Below are positions 1-11,373 of a stretch of DNA of 25,670 nucleotides, one piece after another. The stretch's first letter is position 1. Each line of letters opens with the position of its first letter. Location of the stretch: the NCBI GenBank assembly GCA_005281725.1, contig SSBO01000031.1, positions 1 to 25,670 on the forward strand. Reading direction: 5' to 3'. This stretch comes from Wuchereria bancrofti. Taxonomy: Eukaryota; Nematoda; Chromadorea; Rhabditida; Onchocercidae. A program made the position numbers and the translations under genes. The notes beneath the pieces were generated by a model. The model worked only from the letters and a program-made list of their open reading frames with translations. It made no database searches and had not been told where the DNA came from.

Positions 1-370
1 AGAATCTCTTTGTTCATAAATTAACCTCGCTTTACACACATTACATTGTATAAAATACATGACAATTAAATGCATGTAATAGACTATTGTAACAAGAGAT
101 ATCTATCCTTAAACAAATCTCCTTTCTTCCCAAATTCACATTTTTTGATCTTCAGTCTCAATTAACTCCAACACCAGCTCTTAATTGCAGTTAATCATTT
201 TTTACAATTGTACATTTATAGTGTGGTTGCGGTTTCAGCTCTCTGGTAATGTTTAGCGTTTTATAACTGTGTAGCATCTGTGCGATATGTATAATGCGTT
301 ATTATGATTTTGATTTGTTTTATGCTAAATAAAGGTTTAATTACCCAAGTTTGAGGTGCGGAAAACAATC
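1..370 (+). repeat. SL1-bearing cassette, left copy of inverted pair
   Basis: This block recurs in inverted orientation at 25295-25665. By eye about nine positions in ten agree, with small indels. Similarity begins at the first base of the window and fades about 15 nt after the SL1 sequence at 334-355. About 330 bp upstream of SL1 is therefore conserved, which is more than a copied mRNA end would carry and would suit a promoter plus leader unit. No 5S rRNA gene, the usual partner of SL1 in many nematodes, is visible in the block. It could be an orphan SL1 gene, part of a dispersed repeat family, or one terminal inverted repeat of a large element. Confidence 0.85.
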
Positions 371-430
371 AGTTCGTCCAGTTCTACTGAGAATACAACA
401 AGAACGACGGGAATAGACGTAAGAATAAAT
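334..430 (+). ncRNA. SL1 spliced-leader RNA gene-like sequence (left)
   Basis: Positions 334-355 match the canonical 22-nt nematode SL1 leader exactly (starts GGTTTAATT, ends GTTTGAG) and are followed at once by GT, as the 5' splice site of an SL RNA would be. SL RNAs donate this leader to mRNA 5' ends by trans-splicing. Downstream, 375-378 plus 381-385 can pair with 401-409 (CGTC and GTTCT against AGAAC and GACG), giving a nine-pair stem with a two-base bulge. I see no convincing Sm site (A-U-rich, ending in G) after it, and the right-hand copy does not keep the stem. The leader is certain; a working SL RNA is not. The 3' end given is approximate. Confidence 0.45.
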
Positions 431-2098
431 TAAAGTAGGAAACAATTAAATAAACAGATATTCGTCCCCTAAAGAAAAAGGAGGGAATATCATATCAACC
501 TTATTTTTTCCTACATACATATTAAAAATTAAGTATTGAAGAAGATATTGAAGAAAAATAAAGAAATAAAAAATTTTTTACTTTAATAATAATAATAAAC
601 AAAATCTCTTTTATTTCATCTATAGTAATTTCTTTAAACTAAGAGAATATTAGTAATAAAGTGTATTTCAACCTGTATAAGTTTACCTTGCATGTGCAAC
701 ATCAGTTAGTTGTAAAACTGTTGCAATTTTTATAATGTTGGCATTATTTTGCCAAAATAAATTGTAATAGGCTGAAAATAAATTATCTAAAATTTCACAA
801 TATTGCATTAGCGAACAAAAAGCATTATATTAAGATCAGATAACTTTGTACATTATTACGTTTATATATAATTCATCGAAATTTTTTTGTTATATACAAT
901 TTATCGAAACTTTTATTAACAAAAATATCACACCTGCGTTATTAACATATTTCTTTACTAATTGATGTAAAAAATAAGCATACCATTTCCAATAGTGAAG
1001 AAATTTAAGAGCAAAGTGAACAATAAGTATACATGAAGTATAAATAATGTTACGTTATATGCACAAAGATATTGAATCAGCAAATGGTTGCATTTTTTAA
1101 CGAATTGTTTTATGAAATGAAATTCATGAATTTTTGGTAAAATTTTTACCTTTTTTAGCTGTATAATAGCAGAAAATATCTTTTAAACTAATGGTGATAA
1201 AAACAAAATTAGCAAAAAATGATGACCATCACTGATAAAATCCGTTTTCGTTTTTGACTTAGTGCGGCATTCATTTAAAATACGCTGTGTTATCGCATCC
1301 ATCTGCACTTGCGGTGTACGCTATAAATACTTGAATTTACAACAATAATCTGAAGTTCACGATTTGGTAAAAATTAACGGAATCAATTTACTGACGCATC
1401 TTAATAAAGACATGCAGCATTCATATTTATCATTTCATAATTATCTTCTGTATTACTTCCATCTGGATCTTCGAATCGATCAAAATCAATCTTAAAAAAT
1501 TAATGAAAAGCAAATTTTCTACTTTTTTCCGCTTCTTTTGTAACTAATTTAAAATTAAGTCAAAGCTACACTCTAAATTGAAATATAAAAGAAAAAGCAT
1601 AACTTCTTTTCTGTAACCAAAATTTCACTGGAATTTCAGAATACATTTTTTGTAATTTTATATATTCCATATGAAAACATAAAATATAAAACATACCAAA
1701 GTACAAAAACAGTATACAAAAGTATAAAAAATACAAAATTCGCCTACTCGAAGCCAAGAATATCGATTATCATTATTAAGAATACTAGGCCATCACATAG
1801 CATTCGTTTTTTTTTTTCAAAACATACAACCACTTGCTTTCACCTCTTTGATCAACCCAAAATTTACAAATAAGATTGTTATTAGAAAACTAAGCTATTA
1901 AACTGCAACTAATATTTTCTTTTACTCTTTTCTTTTTTCAAATAAAGATGCTAATCAAATATTTATTTTTCAAATAAGAATAAATAAATGATCTATTGCA
2001 TTACTAAATTAATTATTACAAGGAAAAGAATTATAAGAATTATTTCAAATTTTAAAAATTTTAAGAATTATTTTAAAAATAAAAATTATAAGAATTAC
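371..2098. other. AT-rich stretch, no supported gene
   Basis: Apart from the probable end of the SL RNA-like sequence, this is low-complexity AT-rich DNA. A minus-strand segment around 1824-1889 could be a further exon of the CS-domain gene (it reads KFW, then SKWLY, similar in spacing to the FWxRL and WL motifs of p23/HACD3 CS domains), but the match is too weak to annotate alone. The sequence GATGCTAATCAAATATTTAT occurs near 1948 and again near 2302, a small local repeat flanking the CS-domain exon. Confidence 0.5.
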
Positions 2099-2218
2099 CT
2101 TTTCTAGCTCAACACCTACAAATAATGATAATTGAAATGAATATTCACATCGACCGTGTGCACCAACTCCAGTAGCACGAAACTCAAATGAATTGCCCGT
2201 TATTGCATAACTAACATC
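2099..2218 (-). CDS. single exon of a CS-domain protein, HACD3/PTPLAD1-like
   Basis: Exactly 40 codons lie between a good acceptor (TTATTTTCAG) and a GTAATT donor, phase 0 at both ends. The peptide runs from DVSYAITGN through FEFRATGVGAHG to YSFQLSLF. This fits the middle of the CS (p23-like) fold in HACD3/PTPLAD1, where a similar strand, a GxGAKG/GAHG turn and a YxFxLxF strand occur in order. In that family the CS domain precedes a membrane-bound 3-hydroxyacyl-CoA dehydratase involved in very-long-chain fatty acid elongation. Local G+C is well above the flanks. No N-terminal exon (expected motif VYWAQ) or dehydratase exons are visible, so this is a fragment, a gene with very long introns, or a pseudogene. 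A p23 co-chaperone is the main alternative. Confidence 0.5.
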
Positions 2219-2449
2219 CTGAAAATAATTTTGGAAAATAGTTCTTCCCAAATTATAAACAAAAATAAATTTATAATTTAAAAAAATATTTTGAAAAAAA
2301 GATGCTAATCAAATATTTATCTATCATATCTTAAATGAAATAGAAAAAGAAAAAAAATTTATAGATTTAGCCGTGTTTTTATCTCATTAAATCATATAAT
2401 GTTCACCTCTTCAAATCAATAATAAATCGAAAAGGTCGAATCTAGCATA
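2219..2449. other. AT-rich stretch, nothing recognised
   Basis: Homopolymer-rich sequence upstream, on the minus strand, of the CS-domain exon. No start exon for that gene could be found here. Confidence 0.4.
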
Positions 2450-4027
2450 AATGATAATCTATTGAAATTTAAAAAACAAAAAAAAGAAAAAGTAAAAAAA
2501 ATGATTGATCATATTAAAATTTTGTATATGAGGGTAAAAAAGAAATGAAAAGATAAAATCTAACCGATGAATCTTTTACATCAATCGTTAGTTTTTTTTC
2601 GTAAATTAATTTCATTAATTTTATGCTATTTCTCAAGTTTGATTATTTTTAATCATTATTATCCGTAAAATATACTCTTTGGTTCAGTTTGACATATTAT
2701 TAATAGATCATTTTGTTATGATATTTAGTTAATTTATGTAAATTTCTCAAACATTACAGCATTTCTTATCTTCAGTAGATTATTATTTATTTAATAGATT
2801 ATTTTTGGTTTTTTTTTTTAACTCGTAACTTCTTCGTTCTTACCTCAATTATTATATACAACTTTCAATTTTCATGCAAATATTTCGTTTGCATAACTTG
2901 ATCGAATTTTTAAAGCATTATATCTTAAACAAAAAATCATTTATATCATTTATCGTATATTTGTCATACAGTGATAATTTAATTAATAATGCAGTAGTAT
3001 GTCTTATGTAAAATGTATATACATATCAAATTATTACACTTAATTTTTTTTTAATTGGAAAATGTTAAAATAATTCTTTCGAATTATAAGGCTACATATT
3101 ATATGTTATCAATATACATATTATCATACATATTATTAATTTTTAAGCTATTTTGTTAAGTTTGTTTAAAACCCTTATCACTTTGATTGATAAAGTAAAA
3201 AGAGTAAAAAATTTCACAGCAAAAAAATTAATGTTCTTCTTTTCTCTTTTTGACTAAATGCCTTTTCCATTATAACCAGATGATTTGATTAATTACTCTA
3301 ATTATAATGGAATTATTCCACTAGCTTATTTTTTTATTCAAATAAATTCATCATTTCTGAAATATTTTAGTGATTGCATACAGTGATTGCAACAAATAAA
3401 CAATAAATTTTATTAATTTTACTAATTATAGTGATATAATTAAGATGGATGACTATTTTGATGATAGTAATAATAAATAATGCCTTGTGGAATGTTAATT
3501 ATGGCTACGAAACATTAATAATTGAAATTGAAATTAAATTAAATTGAAATTTTTGCAGAAATACTACTGAGAATAGATTAAGGAAGATGTGAATTTGATG
3601 AATGTTTAAGAATGTAAGTTGTAGCTATAAAACTAACACTTAAATTGAAATTAAATTAAATTGAAATTTTTGCAGGAATATAGGTTAATGAAAATGGTAA
3701 ATGCATACATGATAAATGTTAAAGTTGAAAAAGAATTTAGTGAATTATATGTATAATTTACTTCAAATAAGTATATTTGTGTGTGAAGTAATAATAACAT
3801 ATGCGGAAGGCTACTTGGAGTATTTTTTGGGGTATTTGTTTACCCGTACGGGTAATATAAAAGTGTAGGAAATGAAAAATATGATGGAAAGGCATAGAAC
3901 TGAGATAGCACTTATTAGTTTAGGTGGATCTTCTTTTAAAAGTGTATCAAGCGCTTATATTGGTTTATGTTGTTCGAACTCTTTCTGGGTTACTGTAGGA
4001 TTGTCATGTAAATGGATTTTACCTGTT
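2450..4027. repeat. first copy of a 1578-nt perfect duplication across an N (assembly overlap)
   Basis: Positions 2450-4027 and 4029-5606 appear identical, long homopolymers included, and are separated by a single N at 4028. Identity through poly-A and poly-T runs argues against an old genomic duplication and for two contigs joined without merging their overlap. The content is AT-rich with no supported gene. The start of a small ORF near 3872 is cut by the N and is complete only in the second copy. Confidence 0.85.
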
Positions 4028-4028
4028 N

Positions 4029-5606
4029 AATGATAATCTATTGAAATTTAAAAAACAAAAAAAAGAAAAAGTAAAAAAAATGATTGATCATATTAAAATT
4101 TTGTATATGAGGGTAAAAAAGAAATGAAAAGATAAAATCTAACCGATGAATCTTTTACATCAATCGTTAGTTTTTTTTCGTAAATTAATTTCATTAATTT
4201 TATGCTATTTCTCAAGTTTGATTATTTTTAATCATTATTATCCGTAAAATATACTCTTTGGTTCAGTTTGACATATTATTAATAGATCATTTTGTTATGA
4301 TATTTAGTTAATTTATGTAAATTTCTCAAACATTACAGCATTTCTTATCTTCAGTAGATTATTATTTATTTAATAGATTATTTTTGGTTTTTTTTTTTAA
4401 CTCGTAACTTCTTCGTTCTTACCTCAATTATTATATACAACTTTCAATTTTCATGCAAATATTTCGTTTGCATAACTTGATCGAATTTTTAAAGCATTAT
4501 ATCTTAAACAAAAAATCATTTATATCATTTATCGTATATTTGTCATACAGTGATAATTTAATTAATAATGCAGTAGTATGTCTTATGTAAAATGTATATA
4601 CATATCAAATTATTACACTTAATTTTTTTTTAATTGGAAAATGTTAAAATAATTCTTTCGAATTATAAGGCTACATATTATATGTTATCAATATACATAT
4701 TATCATACATATTATTAATTTTTAAGCTATTTTGTTAAGTTTGTTTAAAACCCTTATCACTTTGATTGATAAAGTAAAAAGAGTAAAAAATTTCACAGCA
4801 AAAAAATTAATGTTCTTCTTTTCTCTTTTTGACTAAATGCCTTTTCCATTATAACCAGATGATTTGATTAATTACTCTAATTATAATGGAATTATTCCAC
4901 TAGCTTATTTTTTTATTCAAATAAATTCATCATTTCTGAAATATTTTAGTGATTGCATACAGTGATTGCAACAAATAAACAATAAATTTTATTAATTTTA
5001 CTAATTATAGTGATATAATTAAGATGGATGACTATTTTGATGATAGTAATAATAAATAATGCCTTGTGGAATGTTAATTATGGCTACGAAACATTAATAA
5101 TTGAAATTGAAATTAAATTAAATTGAAATTTTTGCAGAAATACTACTGAGAATAGATTAAGGAAGATGTGAATTTGATGAATGTTTAAGAATGTAAGTTG
5201 TAGCTATAAAACTAACACTTAAATTGAAATTAAATTAAATTGAAATTTTTGCAGGAATATAGGTTAATGAAAATGGTAAATGCATACATGATAAATGTTA
5301 AAGTTGAAAAAGAATTTAGTGAATTATATGTATAATTTACTTCAAATAAGTATATTTGTGTGTGAAGTAATAATAACATATGCGGAAGGCTACTTGGAGT
5401 ATTTTTTGGGGTATTTGTTTACCCGTACGGGTAATATAAAAGTGTAGGAAATGAAAAATATGATGGAAAGGCATAGAACTGAGATAGCACTTATTAGTTT
5501 AGGTGGATCTTCTTTTAAAAGTGTATCAAGCGCTTATATTGGTTTATGTTGTTCGAACTCTTTCTGGGTTACTGTAGGATTGTCATGTAAATGGATTTTA
5601 CCTGTT
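4029..5606. repeat. second copy of the 1578-nt perfect duplication
   Basis: This is the copy that continues into unique sequence at 5607. Inside it are two identical 31-nt stretches (5107-5137 and 5224-5254) 117 nt apart, both ending TTTTTGCAG, part of an imperfect tandem duplication, and a perfect 16-bp palindrome at 5419-5434. The rest is AT-rich and unassigned. Confidence 0.85.
5419..5434. repeat. perfect 16-bp palindrome
   Basis: TTACCCGTACGGGTAA equals its own reverse complement and is GC-rich against its surroundings. It lies 17 nt upstream of the ATG of the small ORF at 5451, so a dimeric protein-binding site is conceivable. It also occurs at 3840-3855 in the duplicated copy. Confidence 0.6.
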
Positions 5607-5699
5607 TTATTTCATCTGTTTAATGACCCATTTTACTTCGCCTGTTTTATAGCTTTATCCATTTTGTATTTGGCGTGTTTTTTGCGTGACATTTCATAA
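5451..5699 (+). CDS. small possible membrane protein, 82 aa, unrecognised
   Basis: An ATG-started frame of 82 codons plus stop, with a second in-frame ATG four codons later. The N-terminal third is polar (MKNMMERHRTE), followed by a serine-rich stretch and two hydrophobic segments, about residues 38-54 and 60-77, the last with repeated Phe, Cys and Leu. A splice-acceptor-like TTTTTGCAG lies about 200 nt upstream, and the palindrome at 5419-5434 lies just before the ATG. I recognise no family. T-rich DNA readily yields hydrophobic frames, so this may be chance; codon composition near the start is more gene-like than in the flanks. Confidence 0.25.
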   Translation: MKNMMERHRTEIALISLGGSSFKSVSSAYIGLCCSNSFWVTVGLSCKWILPVLFHLFNDPFYFACFIALSILYLACFLRDIS

Positions 5700-8000
5700 A
5701 GTTCAGGTGATTTTATCATAATTTTTCTTAATCTTTTTTTTTGAATTTGAATAATATGCTGATATTTGTTTTTTTTTTTAATTGAAACGTTTTTTATTAC
5801 CACTAAGATTTTCACTAGTAAGGTAAAAATTCCAGTAATAAGGTAAAAAGAGAAAGTATTGATGATATTATTCATTCAGACAATTCAAATTTGATATTTT
5901 TAAATTAAAATAACAAATTGGAGTAGTATGCATTCTTCCAGCCATGAGTGATAGAAGCATTACAATGAAAATGATGATATTTGGCTGTAAAGAGAGAGAA
6001 GAGAGGAGTCGCTTGCAACTAACTGACATTTTCTGTTACGGAATTGATTCTTTCTCTTCTCTTTATTTGCATATATTATTCATCGTCTTTTTATCTTTTG
6101 ATGTCTTTAGAATTTTTAGCAAATAAAAGCTATTATTAAGTTAGCTAATATTCGATATTATTTAGATTTTTTTTGGTCATTCTGAAGCATTTGAACTTTT
6201 TTCTTTTTTGCTACCAATTATGGATATTGTAAAATAAATGTGAATTAAAAAAGTTCTGATTGCATTAATGTTTTTTTTCTTTAAAGAAGAAAAAAATATA
6301 TAGGTTAAAAACATGACAATGATAATGTAAAAAAGTACTGATTCTTTATATCAGAATTATGTGTAATAGTTTCAGACATAAATATCAGCATTCTCTGATA
6401 CACTTTATAATGGTTAAATTCATAGCAGTTTCCGATTTGAACAGTGATACGAATGACACAAGAATGCAGTTATTGTAGGGAAGCATTTCATTCGTAAAAA
6501 TATGATTTTTTTTTTCTTTTTTTATTGAAGGCGTGATTGTGAACTGTGTGATTGGTAATGTGCGTACGGTCGATGGGGATGAATGACGATGGCTGTAATA
6601 CTTGAAGGAAGGAATTCTTCCTTCTTCTTTCATTTCATTTGTTCATTTCTTACTTTTTTTTACACTAACAAATAATATAATTATTACTGTTAGATTTCAG
6701 AAATTAGCTTAGTTATAGTTCAGAAGATTTTCTTCTTTTTTTTTCGTTTTTAAAATGCATCCATGGAATTATAATTCATATTTTTAGGTCATAGAAAAAT
6801 GACTTCATTCTGTTTGCATTTTTTTCATGTTCTGCTGTTCATTCTATTAAAAAATCATATTAGAAAATAAGTGGAAATATTTTTTGAGGATTATTTTCCT
6901 GAGAATTAGTTTACTTTTTTTTAGGGAAAAAAGGAAAGATTTTTTTAGTTTTGTAGAAGAAGAAATTATTGAGGAGGAAATCAAGTTAACAGTTTCATGA
7001 AATTTAAGTTGAAACATGCATTAGTTATAGAGTAAGGTCCATTTTTAAGCTGAAGACATTATAAGAGTGTTTGAGTTTAAAACTGATGTAAACTTATACA
7101 AATATATGAAAATTTATAACTTATATAAAAATTTATATGCTTTTTTGTAAGTGAAGTAGAATAAAAGGGAAAAGGAGTGAAGATTGATAGAAAAGGGGAT
7201 AACTGGCGATATCTTTAGATAATATTATAGTACTTTGATATTGTAAGTTTTGTACTAGGAACTTTATCTTCTCTTTTTTCATTTGTTTTGTCTACTTCAG
7301 ACCTTTTATTGAGATATTTGTTTGTTAGCTTTTCCGAAAACATCAAAAGAAGAAAAAGAAATGTTCTAAACGTATTAAGATCATCTTTTTCTGCTTATTC
7401 TTATTTAATAGTATTTGCAAAGCAGTGCTTATTTGTTTTTTTAGTTTTTGAATTCAGTTTGTTGCATAACTCATTCTGTATTTTTTAATTTAATATTCGG
7501 AATGCAGTAACTTTATCTGTTAATTTTATTATGTAAAAGATGAGGCTAATTTTTTGAGTTGAAAACTTTTTTTTAATAAAGATTTTTTTCCCTATATTTG
7601 AAATGTTCAAATATATTACACTAATTTACTGAGACATTTGTTTGTTAATCTCCTTAAAACCTGTCGATCATTTCCAAGTTATACCAATTTCTGGTATTAT
7701 TGCCTTCAGTAAACCAGTCTAAGTGCAGATGATTTTATTATTTGAAACATCATTTTAAAAAATAATATTTTGGAGTTATGGTGAAATAGAACTGTAAGAA
7801 TTTTTTTCTATTTTTGAGTTTTATAAGTAGCGAAGTTGTATTCCATTGATCAAATAGTGTATGTAATTTTGCGATAATGAAAATATGGCTATTACTAAAT
7901 TTTTTAAATGAATATTATATTCGTTGAAATATTGCTATATTTGTTGACGCAATTTTTTTTATACGTTACCTTTTGCATCTATTTTTATTGTTTATTTTAG
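5700..8000. other. AT-rich stretch with a small GC-richer island
   Basis: No exon is supported. An ATG frame at 5944-6126 and several T-rich frames are most likely chance. The interval 6520-6610 is richer in G and C than its flanks, with GGCGTGATTGTG and GTGCGTACGGTCGATGG, and is followed by an imperfect hairpin of the GAAGG/CCTTC type. It could be a promoter or 5' exon for the exons starting at 8001, but no motif proves this. Confidence 0.4.
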
Positions 8001-9787
8001 CTACAGTTCAGGTGAGACAAATTAGATTTATCGTGAAGACTGAGGAAGCGAGAGTGTCACTTGGGAGAGTTATTGAAAATTGGCTGAACGCTGAAAACAA
8101 TGACAGCTTTTCCAGGGCAATCGGCAGGTTTTTTTTTGGCATTCTGATAATTTATATATATATATATATATATATANNNATATATAAAATATCATTTGGC
8201 CATAATTAATTGGGTCCGTATTTACATGTTTTATATAGTTAAATTTTTTTTATCAAGTAGAGAAATTAATCTTGAAGAACGTTGGGAAAGTTCATACCTC
8301 TTTTTCTGAACAACAGAATATGAATTTGTCCAGTAAGTATATTGATGAATTTATGAAATAATTTCTCTTATCTTTTTTTATCCTTTTTAAAAAATAGAGA
8401 ATAACTATCAAATTTATATTTTGTTGTCTGCATATGTGTTTTCTCGTGAATAAATGTTACGAAATGGCTTTCTGTGATGTTTCTATCTAGTTATTATATA
8501 TATATTTATGTCTGAAAGTAAACGGTAAAAGTATTAAAGGTACGTATAATTAATCCATAATTCTTCAATGCGTGTTTCTGTTTGAAACTTTACATACCTT
8601 TTTTGTGTATTCTTCTGCGCTGATATTCGATTTGAGCTTTATATGGCTTTCTAGTTTCGTTACGCTATTGTTAATTTTTGGTCAGAAAATTGAAAATTGT
8701 TTAATATTATGAAGGAATTGCTGTGTTTACAGTAATTCGTAAGGCTTTATTATTGGTCGCTTCTTTAATAGTTATTGAAAGAAAGAATAATTTGGTATGT
8801 TCGGTAGAAAAATTCAAGGTAAGCCTTACTCCGCAAATTCTTGAATCCGAATGCTTCAACTGATGCAGTTACTTTCTTGCGGGCTATAGGATTAGTTGAG
8901 TTGAGCAGTTAAGACGTAATTTTGAATATATGTCTGGAAATGAGAAAAACATGTGAAATGTTTTTATGAAAGTAAGAGAGACATAACAAGAAACGTATAT
9001 TACATTTTTCTTTTTTCCTTTTTTTTAAGAAAAATATATATTCACTTGAATATTAAATTTAGGGAAAATCAAAATTTATCTATTTTTTCAAGTGTCCTTA
9101 AATTAAGATTGCTTACATTTTTTGATTGTTAAATAAACAGAATGCATATATATTTCGTGTGAGAAAATTAAAAGAGATAATTTTATAATATTTTTGCAAA
9201 ACCATAAAGAGTGCATGATTTTTCCGTTAACTTTAAGAACTGATCTAATTTTAAAAAATTTAAGAAACTTTTTTACTTTTCTCTACTACTTTATTATTTT
9301 ATTATTAGCTTTTATTATGTATTCTTTTTATCGAACATGTATGAGTGCGTATATATATATATGAACAACGTATCATATTAAAGCACTTCACATATAAAAG
9401 TTTATGTGTAACTCGTACGAATCTGTTGAATTTGTCCTTGTATACCCTTTCACTTTCAGTACAAAAAAGAAGGAAAGCTCATCATCACCTCTTAGGTATG
9501 ATATATAAAGGAGAGAAAAATATAATCTATGATGTGATACTAGAAATTGAAAGAAAAAATATATGCATATTAGTTAAACTAGGAATTTACAAACTATAAG
9601 AAATTTGGGTTGAAATTATGGCTTTTAATGTTGTCAGCTTATCATAGGTTATCACACAGTTGAATCACGTTCCATCATAATATAGACAAATAAATAAATT
9701 TGGAATGTAACAGTTTATTTTAACACTCTTTTTTTAATTTTAGTTGAAGATGATAGCGAAATTGCAAAGTATGTAGAAATGATTTAA
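8001..9787 (+). CDS. candidate 3' exons of an unrecognised gene
   Basis: Exon A, 8001-8127, follows TTTATTTTAG and is open in one frame only, with clearly higher G+C than the flanks (it reads VRQIRFIVKTEEARVSLG, then a GRVIENWLN stretch). Exon B ends at 8332 before a strong GTAAGTAT donor and starts at 8239 or 8261. Exon C, 9460-9495, lies between TTTCACTTTCAG and GTATGA and codes for a basic QKRRKAHHHLL peptide. Exon D, 9744-9787, codes for an acidic end, EDDSEIAKYVEMI, then stop. Exons B, C and D join in matching phases. A ends in phase 2, which B does not accept, so an exon is missing or the A boundary is wrong. No domain is recognised. B to D recur in the assembly copy downstream. Confidence 0.35.
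8152..8186. repeat. TA microsatellite with NNN
   Basis: A run of TA dinucleotides interrupted by three unresolved bases at 8177-8179. It lies just after exon A of the candidate gene, so its length affects only intron sequence. Confidence 0.9.
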
Positions 9788-9794
9788 CAATCGT
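8217..9794. repeat. first copy of a second 1578-nt perfect duplication (assembly overlap)
   Basis: Positions 8217-9794 and 9796-11373 appear identical, with one N between them at 9795. The length is exactly that of the duplication at 2450-5606. It contains candidate exons B, C and D of the gene starting at 8001. The second copy is the one that continues into unique sequence. Confidence 0.85.
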
Positions 9795-9795
9795 N

Positions 9796-11373
9796 CGTAT
9801 TTACATGTTTTATATAGTTAAATTTTTTTTATCAAGTAGAGAAATTAATCTTGAAGAACGTTGGGAAAGTTCATACCTCTTTTTCTGAACAACAGAATAT
9901 GAATTTGTCCAGTAAGTATATTGATGAATTTATGAAATAATTTCTCTTATCTTTTTTTATCCTTTTTAAAAAATAGAGAATAACTATCAAATTTATATTT
10001 TGTTGTCTGCATATGTGTTTTCTCGTGAATAAATGTTACGAAATGGCTTTCTGTGATGTTTCTATCTAGTTATTATATATATATTTATGTCTGAAAGTAA
10101 ACGGTAAAAGTATTAAAGGTACGTATAATTAATCCATAATTCTTCAATGCGTGTTTCTGTTTGAAACTTTACATACCTTTTTTGTGTATTCTTCTGCGCT
10201 GATATTCGATTTGAGCTTTATATGGCTTTCTAGTTTCGTTACGCTATTGTTAATTTTTGGTCAGAAAATTGAAAATTGTTTAATATTATGAAGGAATTGC
10301 TGTGTTTACAGTAATTCGTAAGGCTTTATTATTGGTCGCTTCTTTAATAGTTATTGAAAGAAAGAATAATTTGGTATGTTCGGTAGAAAAATTCAAGGTA
10401 AGCCTTACTCCGCAAATTCTTGAATCCGAATGCTTCAACTGATGCAGTTACTTTCTTGCGGGCTATAGGATTAGTTGAGTTGAGCAGTTAAGACGTAATT
10501 TTGAATATATGTCTGGAAATGAGAAAAACATGTGAAATGTTTTTATGAAAGTAAGAGAGACATAACAAGAAACGTATATTACATTTTTCTTTTTTCCTTT
10601 TTTTTAAGAAAAATATATATTCACTTGAATATTAAATTTAGGGAAAATCAAAATTTATCTATTTTTTCAAGTGTCCTTAAATTAAGATTGCTTACATTTT
10701 TTGATTGTTAAATAAACAGAATGCATATATATTTCGTGTGAGAAAATTAAAAGAGATAATTTTATAATATTTTTGCAAAACCATAAAGAGTGCATGATTT
10801 TTCCGTTAACTTTAAGAACTGATCTAATTTTAAAAAATTTAAGAAACTTTTTTACTTTTCTCTACTACTTTATTATTTTATTATTAGCTTTTATTATGTA
10901 TTCTTTTTATCGAACATGTATGAGTGCGTATATATATATATGAACAACGTATCATATTAAAGCACTTCACATATAAAAGTTTATGTGTAACTCGTACGAA
11001 TCTGTTGAATTTGTCCTTGTATACCCTTTCACTTTCAGTACAAAAAAGAAGGAAAGCTCATCATCACCTCTTAGGTATGATATATAAAGGAGAGAAAAAT
11101 ATAATCTATGATGTGATACTAGAAATTGAAAGAAAAAATATATGCATATTAGTTAAACTAGGAATTTACAAACTATAAGAAATTTGGGTTGAAATTATGG
11201 CTTTTAATGTTGTCAGCTTATCATAGGTTATCACACAGTTGAATCACGTTCCATCATAATATAGACAAATAAATAAATTTGGAATGTAACAGTTTATTTT
11301 AACACTCTTTTTTTAATTTTAGTTGAAGATGATAGCGAAATTGCAAAGTATGTAGAAATGATTTAACAATCGT
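9796..11373. repeat. second copy of the second 1578-nt duplication
   Basis: It holds the repeated candidate exons: the B end at 9911, C at 11039-11074 and D at 11323-11366, offset by 1579 from the first set. These should not be counted as extra exons unless long reads show a true tandem duplication. Confidence 0.85.

Noticed and set aside
1566..1757. Minus-strand 63-codon frame
   Set aside because: Repetitive Phe/Tyr/Leu from AT-rich sequence, with no motif or splice support; likely chance.
5633..5875. Minus-strand 80-codon frame overlapping the small ORF at 5451
   Set aside because: Lys/Ile-rich, antisense to poly-T tracts; composition explains it.
5944..6126. 60-codon ATG frame
   Set aside because: No domain, no conservation evidence; the second half is typical of T-rich DNA.
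6385..6633. Minus-strand 82-codon frame over the GC-richer island
   Set aside because: Poly-K tract from a T-run and no recognisable family; kept only as part of the island remark.
9345..9599. 84-codon frame, repeated at 10924
   Set aside because: It crosses the better-supported 36-nt exon C with its own acceptor and donor, and the second copy is an assembly duplicate.
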